A program made the position numbers and the translations under genes. A stretch of DNA of 64,000 nt, from the NCBI RefSeq assembly GCF_032397745.1, contig NZ_CP135921.1:2790001-2854000 (forward strand), read 5' to 3'. This document shows positions 9,303 through 19,987 of this stretch, piece after piece (position 1 is the stretch's first letter; each line of letters starts with the position of its first letter). The notes under the pieces were generated by a model, which made no database searches, had not been told where the DNA came from, and saw nothing but the letters and a program-made list of their open reading frames with translations. This stretch comes from Bradyrhizobium prioriisuperbiae (GTDB lineage: Bacteria; Pseudomonadota; Alphaproteobacteria; Rhizobiales; Xanthobacteraceae).

Positions 9303-9621
9303 GATGAAAGCGCTCCATCGGCGTGGCGCACCGTGTGCGCCCGCGTACAATTATCCGGATAATGATGCAGGAGCGCCGTCCCGCGATCCCGGCTGGCTTA
9401 CGGCCGACCGGGAGAACGCGCGGAAACTAGCGGGGAATAGCTGCGGGGTCAAAGAGTTATGGCGTCGCACGACGGCTCTTGAAGCGGGCTTCATATCTGC
9501 CGAGCCCGACCGCTTGTGCGGGAGCTGCGAGCGATAGGATCGAATTGGTCGGCCGCGACTGATGGGCATGTAATCGTCACGAAACCTGGTCGGCGCGACG
9601 AAGCGGCTGATGGCCATTCGT
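9303..9621. other. Intergenic region between modA and mepA
   Basis: This gap of 319 bp lies upstream of modA and downstream of mepA on the same strand. Apart from the 14-bp palindrome described separately, it shows no convincing gene. An open frame of 88 codons on the minus strand has no recognisable domain, no ribosome-binding site and an arginine-rich shadow composition. Confidence 0.5.
9350..9363. promoter_or_regulatory. Perfect 14-bp palindrome upstream of modA
   Basis: ATTATCCGGATAAT is its own reverse complement and lies 48 bp upstream of the modA start codon, a good position for an operator. It is AT-rich at the ends like known ModE sites, but it does not match the E. coli ModE consensus closely, so the regulator is not identified. 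The palindrome is seen directly; the function is inferred. Confidence 0.4.
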
Positions 9622-10560
9622 TCAAGGCGCGAGCAGCACCTGTTTGCAGGCCGCCGGCAAGTCCGCCATCGTCAGCGGCGGCTTCGGCTTTGGCGGCGTG
9701 GTCGGCGGCTTGGGATGCAGCACGGCGTCGCTGAACCAGTAGTCGAGCTCGTGGCCGCAGCCGTCGGTGTTTTGCGGCGGCTCCTGCGGGGTGCAGTCGG
9801 CATTGCCCGCCGGGCATTTGATGCGCACATGAAAGTGATAATCGTGGCCGTACATCGGCCGCACCTTGGAGAGCCAGGCGCGGTTGCCGCTGGCCTCGCG
9901 GCACAGCGCCTTCTTGATCGCGGCGTTGACAAAGATGCGCTCCACCTCCGGCTCTTCGGCGGCGGCGCGGATCACCGAGAGGTGTTTCGGCGTCCATGTC
10001 TTCGGATCGACGTCGAGCCGGCTCGACGCCACCATGTTGATCGCCGACATCTCCTCGCGCTCGTTGCGCGACAGCATGCGGTTGGGCATCGGCGTCAGCC
10101 AGATGTCCGCATCGAGGCCGATCTGGTGGCTGGCGTGGCCGGTGAGCATCGGGCCGCCGCGCGGCTGCGACATGTCTCCCATCAGCAGTCCCGGCCAGCC
10201 CGCGACCTTCTGCACCTTGGTGGAGAGTTTCTCCAGCAGCGCAATCAGCTCCGGATTGCCCCAGTTGCGGTTGCGCGACAGCCGCATCACCTGCCAGGTC
10301 TGGCCGTTGATCGGCAGCGCCTGTGCCCCGGCAAGACAGCCCTTGGCGTAAAACCCGATCGATCGCGCCGCCAGCGGCGTCGGCTGCGGTTTGCGGCCGA
10401 ACAGTTCCTTCGCGGCGACGTGCGGATCGTTCGGGTTGGCGAGGGGCGGCAGCGGCTTGGGATCGAGCGTTCCCTTGTCCTGCGCCCATGCGGCGACGGA
10501 CATGGAGGCGGCAACGGCGGCCGGCACCAGAAGACAGAGAATCAGTCGGCGGATCTGCAT
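9622..10560 (-). CDS. mepA: Penicillin-insensitive murein endopeptidase
   Basis: A periplasmic zinc LAS-type peptidase that cuts D-Ala-mDAP cross-links in peptidoglycan. From the ATG at 10558-10560 it is 312 residues, beginning with a signal peptide (MQIRRLILCLLVPAAVAASM, cleaved near AWAQ). The metal and catalytic motifs are HASHQIGLDADIWLTPMP (about residues 140-157) and HDYHFHVRIKCP near residue 245. Several cysteines fit the disulfides of secreted MepA. A proline-rich tail (PKPPTTPPKPKPP) precedes the end. A TTG seven codons upstream is possible but would put residues in front of the signal peptide. It is transcribed alone. Confidence 0.93.
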   Translation of the reverse strand: MQIRRLILCLLVPAAVAASMSVAAWAQDKGTLDPKPLPPLANPNDPHVAAKELFGRKPQPTPLAARSIGFYAKGCLAGAQALPINGQTWQVMRLSRNRNWGNPELIALLEKLSTKVQKVAGWPGLLMGDMSQPRGGPMLTGHASHQIGLDADIWLTPMPNRMLSRNEREEMSAINMVASSRLDVDPKTWTPKHLSVIRAAAEEPEVERIFVNAAIKKALCREASGNRAWLSKVRPMYGHDYHFHVRIKCPAGNADCTPQEPPQNTDGCGHELDYWFSDAVLHPKPPTTPPKPKPPLTMADLPAACKQVLLAP

Positions 10561-10921
10561 GCGGTCCGTCTTATAGCGCAAACCACCGCCGCCGCACGAT
10601 CAGTTCGCCGTAACTGCGCAACACTTTGTTTACCCTGAAGATGAATGGCGCCATTTCGGGCGGCGGCCGAACCACAACATCTCGTGCGCGCGTGACGGCG
10701 CTTCCCAGCCCCGCCGGATGCGCGCGAAATGGAGATATTGTCTTAAAAACCGTCACTTGGCGGTGGCGGTGCAGAAAAACTGCGCGGCAGATGGGCGTCG
10801 TGTCCCGGATGCGGGCCGTGTTTTCCCCGATCCTTCAGCCGCCGATCCGATCCCAAGATACCGTTTTTTCAGAGACTTGGCCGACAACACGTGGTCGCAG
10901 GATGCGAAGTGGGGCGTAGGA
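10561..10921. other. Upstream region of the GGDEF-EAL gene
   Basis: This 361-bp gap separates the divergent mepA and the GGDEF-EAL gene. It contains one perfect 12-bp palindrome, AATGGCGCCATT at 10644-10655, which could be an operator for either gene. The GGDEF-EAL reading frame is open backwards into this gap to 10718, but those codons give no recognisable domain and I leave them out. No RNA gene was recognised. Confidence 0.45.
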
Positions 10922-13132
10922 ATGCCGAAGAAGCGGCCAACGACTGTCGGTAAGAAAAAATTCAGCAAGCCATTTGGCCGTCGTGTTGTACGTCCGCTGC
11001 TGCGGACTGTGCCCCGTCTTGCCGGGCGTGGCCCACACACCAGTGACATTGAGCGCATGCGCGCGGAAGCGGACCATGCGGTGGCCGAAGCCCGCCGGGC
11101 GCACGAGCGGTTGCGCGAAGCCATCGACCTCTTGCCCGAAGGCATTGTGTTCCTGGATTCCGAGGGTCGCTACATCCTCTGGAACAAGAAATATGCAGAC
11201 ATCTATCGGCGCAGCGCCGATCTGTTCAAGCCGGGGGCGCGTCTCGAAGATACGCTGCGGATCGGCGTCGAACGTGGCGATTATGCCGAGGCGCAGGGGC
11301 GCGAGGAAGAATGGCTCGCCGAGCGGCTCGAGAAGCTGCAGCACCCCGATGGGCGTCATGAACAGACCCTCGCCGATGGCCGCTGCATCCTGATCGAGGA
11401 GCGGCTGACCAGCGACGGCGGCGTGATCGGCCTGCGGGTCGACATCACCGAATTGAAGCAGCGCGAGGCGTCGTTCCGCCTGCTGTTCGAGGGCAACCCG
11501 GTGCCGATGATCGTCTGCGATCCGCTGGATGCGCAGATCCTCAGTGTCAACGATGCCGCGATTGCGCATTACGGCTATGGCAAGGTGGATTTCGAAAAAC
11601 TCACCATCCGCCATATTCAGGCGTTCGAGGCCGAACTGCCGTGGATGGGCGATCATACCGAGGACGAGACCACCGCGCGCACCTGGAAACACGTCAAGGC
11701 CGACGGCACCCTGATCGATCTCGCGATCTATTCGCGGCATCTGATCTATGACAACCGTCCGGTGATTCTGCTCGCGCTGATGGACATCACCGAGCGCAAG
11801 CGGGCGGAAGAGCGGCTGACATTCGTCGCGCAGCATGATGGCCTCACCGGCCTGCCCAACCGCAACCTGTTGCGGCAGCGGTTGGATGAGATTCTGTCCC
11901 GCACCCGCCGCTCCGGCGAAAAGGTCGCGCTGCTGTATCTCAACCTCGACAATTTCAAGACCATCAACGACACGCTGGGACACGACATCGGCGACGATCT
12001 GCTGCGCAGCGTTACCAAGCGCCTGCGCTCGTCGTTGCGCGACGAAGACGCGGTGGCGCGTCTTGGCTCCGACGAGTTCGCCATCGTGCAAAGCCAGATC
12101 GGCCGCCCGGAAGACGTCGTGCTGCTGGCCAAGCGCCTGCTCGACGTGGTCAGCCAGCCTTATCTGTTCAGCGGCCATTCGGTGGTGATCGGTGCCAGCA
12201 TCGGCATTGCCTTGGCGCCGGGCGACGGCGACGAATCCGACAAGCTGCTGAAAAGCGCCGACATGGCACTGTCCCGCGCCAAGCGCGAAGCCCGCGGCAA
12301 CTACAGCTTTTTCGAGCCGGGCATGGACGCCAGCGCCCAGGCCCGCCGCCGCATCGAAAGCGATCTGCGCGCGGCCATCGCCGGCGGCGTCCTGCAGCCG
12401 CATTATCAGCCGCTGGTCGATCTCAAGAGCGGGCGCATCACCGGCTTCGAGGCCCTGGTGCGCTGGCCTCATCCCGAACGCGGCATGATTTCTCCGGCCG
12501 AGTTCATTCCGGTGGCGGAGGAGACCGGCTTGATCAATGCGGTCGGCGCCATGGTGCTGCGGCGCGCATGCCTGGATGCGGCGACCTGGCCCGACGACGT
12601 GCGCGTGGCGGTGAACCTGTCGCCGCTGCAGTTTCGTGCCGGCAACCTGTTGTCGGTGGTGATGGACGCGCTCAAGCAGTCGGGCCTGTCGGCCAGGCGG
12701 CTGGAACTGGAGATCACCGAAACCCTGTTGCTGGAAAAGAGCGACGAGGTGATCGCCACCTTGCATGCGCTGCGCGCACTGGGCGTGCGCATCTCGATGG
12801 ACGATTTCGGCACCGGATATTCGTCGCTGAGTTATCTGCGCAGCTTCCCGTTCGACAAGATCAAGATCGACCAGTCGTTTGTGCGCGATCTCGGCAGCAA
12901 CCGCGATGCGCAGGCGATCGTCCGCTCCATCATCAGCCTCGGCAAAGGGCTCGGTGTCACCATCACCGCCGAGGGTGTGGAAACCGAAGCGGAGCTCGGC
13001 TGCCTGCGCACGGAAGGCTGCCACGAGGGGCAGGGGTATCTGTTTAGCAAGGCACGGCCGAACGATGAGATCGTGCAACTGTTGACTGCCCAGCGAACGT
13101 CGCGCGGGGCAGGCCGCATCCTGGTGGCCTGA
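10922..13132 (+). CDS. PAS-GGDEF-EAL cyclic-di-GMP signalling protein
   Basis: 736 residues from ATG 10922, preceded by GTAGGA. The order is a basic N-terminus, a short coiled coil (41-66), a PAS domain (about 66-178), a second PAS (about 185-292), GGDEF (about 295-460) and EAL (about 475-725). The GGDEF signature reads GSDEF (382-386), with the second Gly replaced by Ser, while the RxxD inhibitory site is kept (R373-D376). The EAL half has its catalytic set: E510, N565, E597, D627/D628, K648, E684 and Q704. Phosphodiesterase activity is therefore likely; cyclase activity is uncertain. No membrane helix is seen, so it should be cytosolic. Confidence 0.92.
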   Translation: MPKKRPTTVGKKKFSKPFGRRVVRPLLRTVPRLAGRGPHTSDIERMRAEADHAVAEARRAHERLREAIDLLPEGIVFLDSEGRYILWNKKYADIYRRSADLFKPGARLEDTLRIGVERGDYAEAQGREEEWLAERLEKLQHPDGRHEQTLADGRCILIEERLTSDGGVIGLRVDITELKQREASFRLLFEGNPVPMIVCDPLDAQILSVNDAAIAHYGYGKVDFEKLTIRHIQAFEAELPWMGDHTEDETTARTWKHVKADGTLIDLAIYSRHLIYDNRPVILLALMDITERKRAEERLTFVAQHDGLTGLPNRNLLRQRLDEILSRTRRSGEKVALLYLNLDNFKTINDTLGHDIGDDLLRSVTKRLRSSLRDEDAVARLGSDEFAIVQSQIGRPEDVVLLAKRLLDVVSQPYLFSGHSVVIGASIGIALAPGDGDESDKLLKSADMALSRAKREARGNYSFFEPGMDASAQARRRIESDLRAAIAGGVLQPHYQPLVDLKSGRITGFEALVRWPHPERGMISPAEFIPVAEETGLINAVGAMVLRRACLDAATWPDDVRVAVNLSPLQFRAGNLLSVVMDALKQSGLSARRLELEITETLLLEKSDEVIATLHALRALGVRISMDDFGTGYSSLSYLRSFPFDKIKIDQSFVRDLGSNRDAQAIVRSIISLGKGLGVTITAEGVETEAELGCLRTEGCHEGQGYLFSKARPNDEIVQLLTAQRTSRGAGRILVA

Positions 13133-13171
13133 TCGGGCACGCCCGACGCGCGCCCCGGCGCGAACGTAAAA

Positions 13172-13190
13172 CCCCGGCACCGGGCCGGGG
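13172..13190 (-). terminator. Hairpin terminator at the end of the yegP-like gene
   Basis: CCCCGG (13172-13177) pairs with CCGGGG (13185-13190). Read on the minus strand the stem is followed by TTTT, so it suits termination of the YegP transcript. It also sits just after the GGDEF-EAL stop and may slow transcription from that side. Confidence 0.55.
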
Positions 13191-13218
13191 CTCTGCGTGT
13201 CAGCAAGATATATTCAGC

Positions 13219-13401
13219 TTACTTGGTCTGGTCGTCGACGGCCGCGCCGGGGGCGTTCTTCTTGATGGAGTCGATTGCGCTCAGGGCGGAGGCTTTCTGC
13301 GCATAGCCTTCCGATGCAAACATGTTTTCGCCGTTCGGCGCCTTGAACCGGAAACGAAACTCACCGGCCTTGTCCTTGTAGACCTCGAACTTGTAAGCCA
13401 T
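13219..13401 (-). CDS. YegP/DUF1508 family small protein
   Basis: A 60-residue protein made of one DUF1508 (UPF0339) repeat: it begins AYKFEVYKDKAGEFRFRFKA and continues with NGENMFASEGYAQKASALSAI. Family members are small beta-alpha proteins; many carry two copies of the unit, whereas this one has a single copy. No enzymatic function is established. The ATG at 13399-13401 is preceded by GGAAAGACG. A hairpin with a T run lies about 30 bp beyond the stop codon. It is flanked by genes that do not suggest a role. Confidence 0.85.
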   Translation of the reverse strand: MAYKFEVYKDKAGEFRFRFKAPNGENMFASEGYAQKASALSAIDSIKKNAPGAAVDDQTK

Positions 13402-13556
13402 GAACGTCTTTCCTCTGCCGTTGACTCTGCGGGATCACAGGCGGTGCGATGGTCCGCTGCGGGATACGGAGAGTCAATCGGCGGGGAGGTGAGGTGCTAC
13501 CGCCCATTCTCGGAATTTAGTCCTATGAGGATAGCTCGCCGAGCGGGCGGAAGCTG

Positions 13557-14705
13557 CTACCGGCGAAAGCGCAAGTTCTGCCGTGTGAGCTGGTCGACCG
13601 AGGTGCAGCCCATCAATTTCATGGCGCGCTCGATCTCGATGCGCATCTGCTCCAGCGCGCGTTCGACGCCGGGCTGTCCGGCCGCCGCCAGCGGGAACAG
13701 GTAATAGCGGCCGAGGCCCACAGCCTTGGCGCCAAGCGACAGCGCCTTGAGCACATGGGTGCCGCGCTGCACGCCGCCATCCATCATGACATCGATCTTG
13801 TCGCCGACGGCGTCGACGATTTCGGCCAGCTGGTCGAAGCCGGTGCGCGAGCCGTCGAGCTGGCGGCCGCCGTGATTGGACAGCACGATGCCGGTGCAGC
13901 CGATGTCGACCGCGCGTTTGGCATCCTCCACCGACATGATGCCCTTCAGGCAGAACTGTCCGTTCCAGTGCTTCACCATCTCGGCGACGTCGTCCCAGGT
14001 CATGGACGGGTCCAGCATCTCGGTGAAATATTTGCTGATCGACATCACGCCGCCGCCCATGTCGACATGGGTGTCGAGCTGCGGCAGCTTGAACGACTCA
14101 TGGGTGATGTAGTTGAGCGCCCAAAACGGCTTGATCGCGAACTGGGCGATCCCGGCGAGATTGAGCTTGAAGGGAATGGCGAAGCCGGTGCGCTTGTCGC
14201 GCTCGCGGTTGCCGCCGGTGATGCTGTCCACCGTCAGCATCATCACCTGGATGCCGGCCTGCTTGGCGCGGGCCATCATCTCGCGGTTCAGGCCGCGATC
14301 CTTGTGGAAATAGAACTGGTAGACCTGCGGTCCGCCGCTGAGCTTGCGCGCCTCTTCGAGGCTGACGGTGCCGAGCGAGGAGACGCCGAACATGGTGCCG
14401 TATTTGCCCGCCGCCGCGGCCACCGCGCGTTCGCCCTGATGATGAAACAGCCGCTGCAGCGCGGTCGGCGAGCAGTACACCGGCATCGCCAGCTTCTGGC
14501 CCATCACGGTCACCGACATGTCCACGTCGGCCACGCCGCGCAGCACATTCGGCACCAGGTCGCAGTCGTCGAACGCCGTGGTGTTGCGCCGGAGCGTGAC
14601 TTCGTCGTCGGCCGCGCCGTCGATGTAATTGAAGATCGGTGCCGGCAGGCGCTGCTTGGCGATCCGGCGGAAGTCGTGGAAGTTGTGGCAGCTGCTCAGG
14701 CGCAT
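13557..14705 (-). CDS. lldD: FMN-dependent alpha-hydroxy-acid dehydrogenase (L-lactate dehydrogenase-like)
   Basis: A 382-residue TIM-barrel flavoenzyme of the LldD/glycolate oxidase family, which oxidises L-lactate or a related 2-hydroxy acid. Expected residues are present: Tyr27 in FNYIDGAADDE, the LKG flavin lysine near 254, and the catalytic pair His278/Arg281 in SNHGGRQLDG. DGGVQRGTHVLKAL and GLGRYYLFPLAAAGQPGV bind the FMN phosphate. E. coli LldD has similar length. The gene lies 24 bp before lepA on the same strand, so read-through from lepA is possible. Lactate is the likeliest substrate, but other 2-hydroxy acids cannot be excluded. Confidence 0.9.
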   Translation of the reverse strand: MRLSSCHNFHDFRRIAKQRLPAPIFNYIDGAADDEVTLRRNTTAFDDCDLVPNVLRGVADVDMSVTVMGQKLAMPVYCSPTALQRLFHHQGERAVAAAAGKYGTMFGVSSLGTVSLEEARKLSGGPQVYQFYFHKDRGLNREMMARAKQAGIQVMMLTVDSITGGNRERDKRTGFAIPFKLNLAGIAQFAIKPFWALNYITHESFKLPQLDTHVDMGGGVMSISKYFTEMLDPSMTWDDVAEMVKHWNGQFCLKGIMSVEDAKRAVDIGCTGIVLSNHGGRQLDGSRTGFDQLAEIVDAVGDKIDVMMDGGVQRGTHVLKALSLGAKAVGLGRYYLFPLAAAGQPGVERALEQMRIEIERAMKLMGCTSVDQLTRQNLRFRR

Positions 14706-14729
14706 GTGATCGCTTTCAGGAGGCCTGGA

Positions 14730-16535
<1,806 letters not shown>

Positions 16536-16602
16536 GCGCGCGGGATAGCATTCACGCCCCCGTGCGGCAAGGCTAGTGGCCTGATTCCGGCCAGAATTGG
16601 GG

Positions 16603-16620
16603 CTCCATAACACTATGGAG
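16603..16620. promoter_or_regulatory. 7-bp perfect inverted repeat between lepA and the glycosyltransferase gene
   Basis: CTCCATA and TATGGAG are separated by ACAC, midway between two divergent start codons (lepA at 16535 and the glycosyltransferase gene at 16699). There is no T tract, so an operator is a better guess than a terminator. Confidence 0.35.
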
Positions 16621-16698
16621 AAATAAGACGAATTCGCGTTGCGGGCCGGATTCCATCGCGCCGGGAAAAATGCTTTAGCAACGCCAGAGGAATTTATC

Positions 16699-18300
16699 AT
16701 GGCAAGGGTTCAATCCGCTGCGGCCCGATCGGCTCCGCGCCCCCGGCGCGCGGGTGGCCTACGGTATCTGGCGGCCCGGTTCGCCATGGGCGCCACCGAC
16801 GCCAAGACCGCGCCGGCGTTCGTGCTCTGGTTCGCCCTGCTGCACGCGGTGCTCTGGACCGTCATCCTGACGTCGCTGAAGGCCGCCCAGGACGTCCACA
16901 TGGACGTCGCGGAGGCCTATGGCTGGGGCCAGCAGTTTTTGCTCGGTTATGGCAAGCACCCGCCGCTGTCGGGCTGGCTTGCGGGGCTCTGGTTCAAGCT
17001 GTTCCCGGTCCAGGACTGGTCCACCTATGCGCTGGCGATGGCGACACTCGGTGTTAGCCTTGTGATCTGCTGGCATATCGCGGTGCGGGTGGTCGACCGC
17101 CGGCGTGCCTTCCTCACGGTAGTGATGCTCGCGATCTACCCGATCTTCAATTTCAAGGGCTTCAAATACAACGCCGACCTGCTGCAATTGGTCACCCTGC
17201 CGCTGATCGTGCTGGCCTATCTGCACGCATTCGAGCGGCGCGATGTACGCTCCGGCCTGTGGCTCGGGCTTGCGGCGCTCGCCGGCATGATGACGAAATA
17301 CTGGGCGATCACCGTCATCGGCGGAGTCGGTCTTGCGGCACTGGCGCATCCGGATCGGTTGCGGTTCATCGCCTCACCCGCGCCGTGGGTTGCGCTTGTT
17401 ACCCTGCTGGTCGGCTTCATTCCGCATCTGTGGTGGCTGGTCCAGGTTCACTTCGCGCCGATCGTCTATGCGGGCGACATCTATGAAATCTCCTCCCGGA
17501 CGCTGAGCCTGCAGCTGGCGCTGACCTATATCGGACACAATATCGGTCTGCTGGTCCCGGCGGTGCTGGCGGGACTGCTGGCGCTGGGCTGGATGCCGTT
17601 CCGGCCACGCGCCGCCGTGCCCGCAGGCGCCGGCGTCAATCTCGCGCAGGCGCGCAATGTCTGGATGATCCTGGCCATTGTCGGTTTTGTGCCGCCGATC
17701 GCGGGTGCCATCCTGACCATCCACATCAAGACCGACTGGGGCATTCCGCTGTTTTTCCTGGGGCCGCTGGCGTTCATCGCGCTGCCGCAGCTGCGGGTGC
17801 AGCGGATCGCGCTGATTCGCCTCGCGGCGATCTGGCTGGCGATGACGCTTGTATTCGCGATCCTCTCGCCATGGCTGGCGGCCTATAATCTCAAGCCCAC
17901 AGCCAGTGTCGGCTCGACCAGCATCCCGGCATCGCAGCTTGCGCAGCAACTGACCGAGGCCTGGCATCAGCGGTTTCGTTCGCGATGGCCGGTGGTTGCG
18001 GGGACCATGGAGGTTGCGGCGCCAATGACCTTTTATAGTCCCGATCATCCGGTGACCCTGATGCAGGGTGAAGCGTGGGGATCGGGCCTGACGTCGCTGG
18101 ACGAGGCGAAGCGCGACGGCTTCATCGGCATTTGCGACACCGGCGACAACCGTTTGCCGGCCTGCGAGGAATGGATGGCGACAAACGCACCGAATGCCGA
18201 GCAGCTCAACATGAGCTCGCGCCGCTTCTTCCGCGGCGTCTCCGGTCCGCTGGTGCGCTGGAAAATCTATATCATGCCGCCGGCGGTGCTGGCGAAGTAG
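16699..18300 (+). CDS. ArnT-like membrane glycosyltransferase (GT39/GT83 type)
   Basis: A 533-residue polytopic inner-membrane protein with about 10-12 helices, of the ArnT/Pmt-like (PF13231) glycosyltransferase group. The first periplasmic loop carries [25 protein letters not shown], with the Asp/Glu and His-Pro-Pro residues that act on lipid-linked sugar donors. Enzymes of this fold transfer a sugar from a polyprenyl phosphate carrier to a lipid or protein on the periplasmic side; the acceptor here is unknown. ATG 16699 is chosen because AGAGGA lies seven bases upstream; an earlier in-frame start lacks one. It is monocistronic, and a two-hairpin repeat follows. Confidence 0.85.
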   Translation: MARVQSAAARSAPRPRRAGGLRYLAARFAMGATDAKTAPAFVLWFALLHAVLWTVILTSLKAAQDVHMDVAEAYGWGQQFLLGYGKHPPLSGWLAGLWFKLFPVQDWSTYALAMATLGVSLVICWHIAVRVVDRRRAFLTVVMLAIYPIFNFKGFKYNADLLQLVTLPLIVLAYLHAFERRDVRSGLWLGLAALAGMMTKYWAITVIGGVGLAALAHPDRLRFIASPAPWVALVTLLVGFIPHLWWLVQVHFAPIVYAGDIYEISSRTLSLQLALTYIGHNIGLLVPAVLAGLLALGWMPFRPRAAVPAGAGVNLAQARNVWMILAIVGFVPPIAGAILTIHIKTDWGIPLFFLGPLAFIALPQLRVQRIALIRLAAIWLAMTLVFAILSPWLAAYNLKPTASVGSTSIPASQLAQQLTEAWHQRFRSRWPVVAGTMEVAAPMTFYSPDHPVTLMQGEAWGSGLTSLDEAKRDGFIGICDTGDNRLPACEEWMATNAPNAEQLNMSSRRFFRGVSGPLVRWKIYIMPPAVLAK

Positions 18301-18353
18301 GCGCGAGTTGGCAATCGATGTGATCCGTCATCCTGACAGTCTGCTCGACGGAA

Positions 18354-18478
18354 GGTGGCTCACCACATTCAGCGTCATCCGCGGGCTTGACCCGCGGATC
18401 CAGCTTAAGCGCTCAATACGAGCTGTGCCGAAGAAAGCTGGATTGCCGGGTCAAGCCCGGCAATGACGGAGTGGGGAT
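18354..18478. repeat. Two-hairpin extragenic repeat, copy 1
   Basis: About 125 bp between the glycosyltransferase gene and ptsH. It contains two palindromes: CCGCGGG/CCCGCGG around a CTTGA loop, and TTGCCGGG/CCCGGCAA around TCAAG. They are joined by a linker with CTTAAGCGCTCAAT. An almost identical copy in the opposite orientation is at 44020-44148. The repeat lies outside genes in both places. The rest of the gap 18301-18555 shows nothing further. Confidence 0.85.
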
Positions 18479-18555
18479 AATATGCTTCGAAAGCCCTGAC
18501 CGCATTTTCCGGTCAAGCCAGACGATGACACCGAGAGTTGAGAGGCGCCTCGCCC

Positions 18556-18879
18556 TTACTCTTCCTCACCAAACTTGTTGGTGACGAGCTTCGTAATCGC
18601 GTCGAGCGCCGTCTCGGCCTCGCGTCCCTTCGCCGAAATCAAAATCGTGGTGCCGATGCCAGCGGCCAGCATCATCAATCCCATGATCGATGTGCCGCCG
18701 ACCGTCTCGCCATTGCGGGTGACGGAGATCTCGGCGTCGAACTGCTCGACCATCTGCACGAACTTGGCGGAGGCGCGGGCGTGCAGGCCGCGTTTGTTGG
18801 TAATGGGAACTTCGCGCGTATAAACGCCGGGCAAGGACGAGAGGTCGGGCTTGCCCTGGTCGTCCGACATCGCAGTCAT
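18556..18879 (-). CDS. ptsH: Phosphocarrier protein HPr
   Basis: A 107-residue HPr with about 20 extra N-terminal residues compared with the roughly 88-residue enterobacterial protein. The active-site histidine is His33 in KRGLHARASAKF, and the regulatory serine is Ser64 in GGTSIMGLMMLAAG, the site used by HPr kinase. It relays phosphate to the EIIA-Man protein encoded just upstream; its ATG overlaps that gene's stop by 4 bp (ATGA). No sugar permease EIIBC is nearby, so it belongs to the regulatory, incomplete PTS typical of alphaproteobacteria and should receive phosphate from an EI-type enzyme encoded elsewhere. Confidence 0.95.
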   Translation of the reverse strand: MTAMSDDQGKPDLSSLPGVYTREVPITNKRGLHARASAKFVQMVEQFDAEISVTRNGETVGGTSIMGLMMLAAGIGTTILISAKGREAETALDAITKLVTNKFGEEE

Positions 18880-19277
18880 TTGCCGGCGAGAACGCGGCTC
18901 GCGATGGTCACGTATTTGCGGCCGGCTTCCTGCGCGGCGGCAATGGCGTCGGGCAGCGGCAGGTCGTCACGAACCTTGGCGAGCTTCACCAGCATCGGAA
19001 GGTTGATGCCGGCGAGTACCTCTACCTTAGGGCGGCTCATGCACGAGATCGCGAGGTTCGACGGCGTGCCGCCGAACATGTCGGTGAGGATCGCGACGCC
19101 GTTGCCGGTGTCGACGCGCTTCACCGCCTCGATTATGTCGCTGCGACACAGATCGGCGTCATCTTCAGCGCCGATCGTGATCGACTCGATCTGTTTTTGA
19201 GGTCCCATTACGTGTTCAAGCGCCGCGCGAAACTCGTCCGCCAGGCGCCCATGGGTCACTAGAACTAAACCAATCAT
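18876..19277 (-). CDS. PTS EIIA component of the mannose family (regulatory)
   Basis: A 133-residue EIIA-Man domain protein. The phosphorylated histidine is His9 in the N-terminal strand MIGLVLVTHGRLADEF, and DMFGGTPSNLA (residues about 65-75) is the second family signature. There is no fused EIIB domain and no permease gene near it, so a signalling rather than sugar-uptake role is expected; related proteins act with HprK and ChvG/ChvI. The ATG 19275-19277 begins exactly at the domain and has GGAG upstream. An upstream in-frame start adds 19 residues without homology. The gene overlaps ptsH by 4 bp. Confidence 0.93.
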   Translation of the reverse strand: MIGLVLVTHGRLADEFRAALEHVMGPQKQIESITIGAEDDADLCRSDIIEAVKRVDTGNGVAILTDMFGGTPSNLAISCMSRPKVEVLAGINLPMLVKLAKVRDDLPLPDAIAAAQEAGRKYVTIASRVLAGK

Positions 19278-19441
19278 CGAAGACTCCTCGCGGGTGCATT
19301 GGTGCACCGCACGAAAGGGCCACATCTTGACCATCCAGAGCCCCGAGGCAAGGGGGGATGTTGACGCTATCCCGCTCCTGCGAGCTTCCGAAGGAGGCGG
19401 CGGACGTGGTCTATTCGGTGGCGATATTGGGGCTTATATGG

Positions 19442-19987
19442 TTACCAAACTCCTTCCGACAATCCAGGCGAAGGTCGCGGGTCCCTTGCAGAACCGGGCC
19501 CTGTCAGCAGGGCCGCGACCACCAGTGGCAGCGGCTGAAAGCCGCTCCCTACCGGGATTCTCGGTATTTCAATACCTAAAAGGGTGGTTTTGAAGGCCTC
19601 CGGTGGCGGCATCCGCTCGGCATCGTCGGCGGCGAGGTCGATCACGAAACTGAGCTGGGCCTCCGCCGTGAAGTCGCAGCGGCGCAGACCGAGCCCGCGG
19701 ATCTCGATCAGTCCGACCAGCCCGGGGGCGGCGCGGGCGATGATTTTCGAATTCCGCTGTGCGAGATAAATTCTGTCGTCTCCGACTAACGTCGTAGTCG
19801 GAATTTGCCCAGAACGGCCGGCCACGATCAGGTCGAAGGCGAGGCGGGACTTGCCGGACCCCGACGGGCCGCGAATCAGCGCCGCCTGGTTGCCGATCAG
19901 CACAGCCGAGGCGTGGATGCTCGGGTCTTGATTTGGGCTGGTCCCGTCCTGGCTCATGGCGTCCTGATTCAACTCCGCGCGGCTCAT
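19442..19987 (-). CDS. hprK: HPr kinase/phosphorylase, short alphaproteobacterial form
   Basis: A 181-residue HPr kinase/phosphorylase that phosphorylates or dephosphorylates the regulatory serine of HPr. It contains only the C-terminal catalytic domain: Walker A is GPSGSGKS (residues about 40-47), followed by VGDDRIYLAQ and GLIEIRGLG, the family motifs. The N-terminal domain of Gram-positive HprK is missing, as is normal in this class. The ATG 19985-19987 overlaps the chvG stop by 4 bp (ATGA), implying coupling; a second ATG ten codons later is possible. A gap of 164 bp separates it from the EIIA gene. Confidence 0.92.
   Translation of the reverse strand: MSRAELNQDAMSQDGTSPNQDPSIHASAVLIGNQAALIRGPSGSGKSRLAFDLIVAGRSGQIPTTTLVGDDRIYLAQRNSKIIARAAPGLVGLIEIRGLGLRRCDFTAEAQLSFVIDLAADDAERMPPPEAFKTTLLGIEIPRIPVGSGFQPLPLVVAALLTGPGSARDPRPSPGLSEGVW

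Noticed and set aside
10835..13180. 781-codon open frame on the minus strand opposite the GGDEF-EAL gene
   Set aside because: Antisense shadow caused by high GC; composition is His/Arg/Gln-rich with no domain, and the plus strand carries an unmistakable gene.
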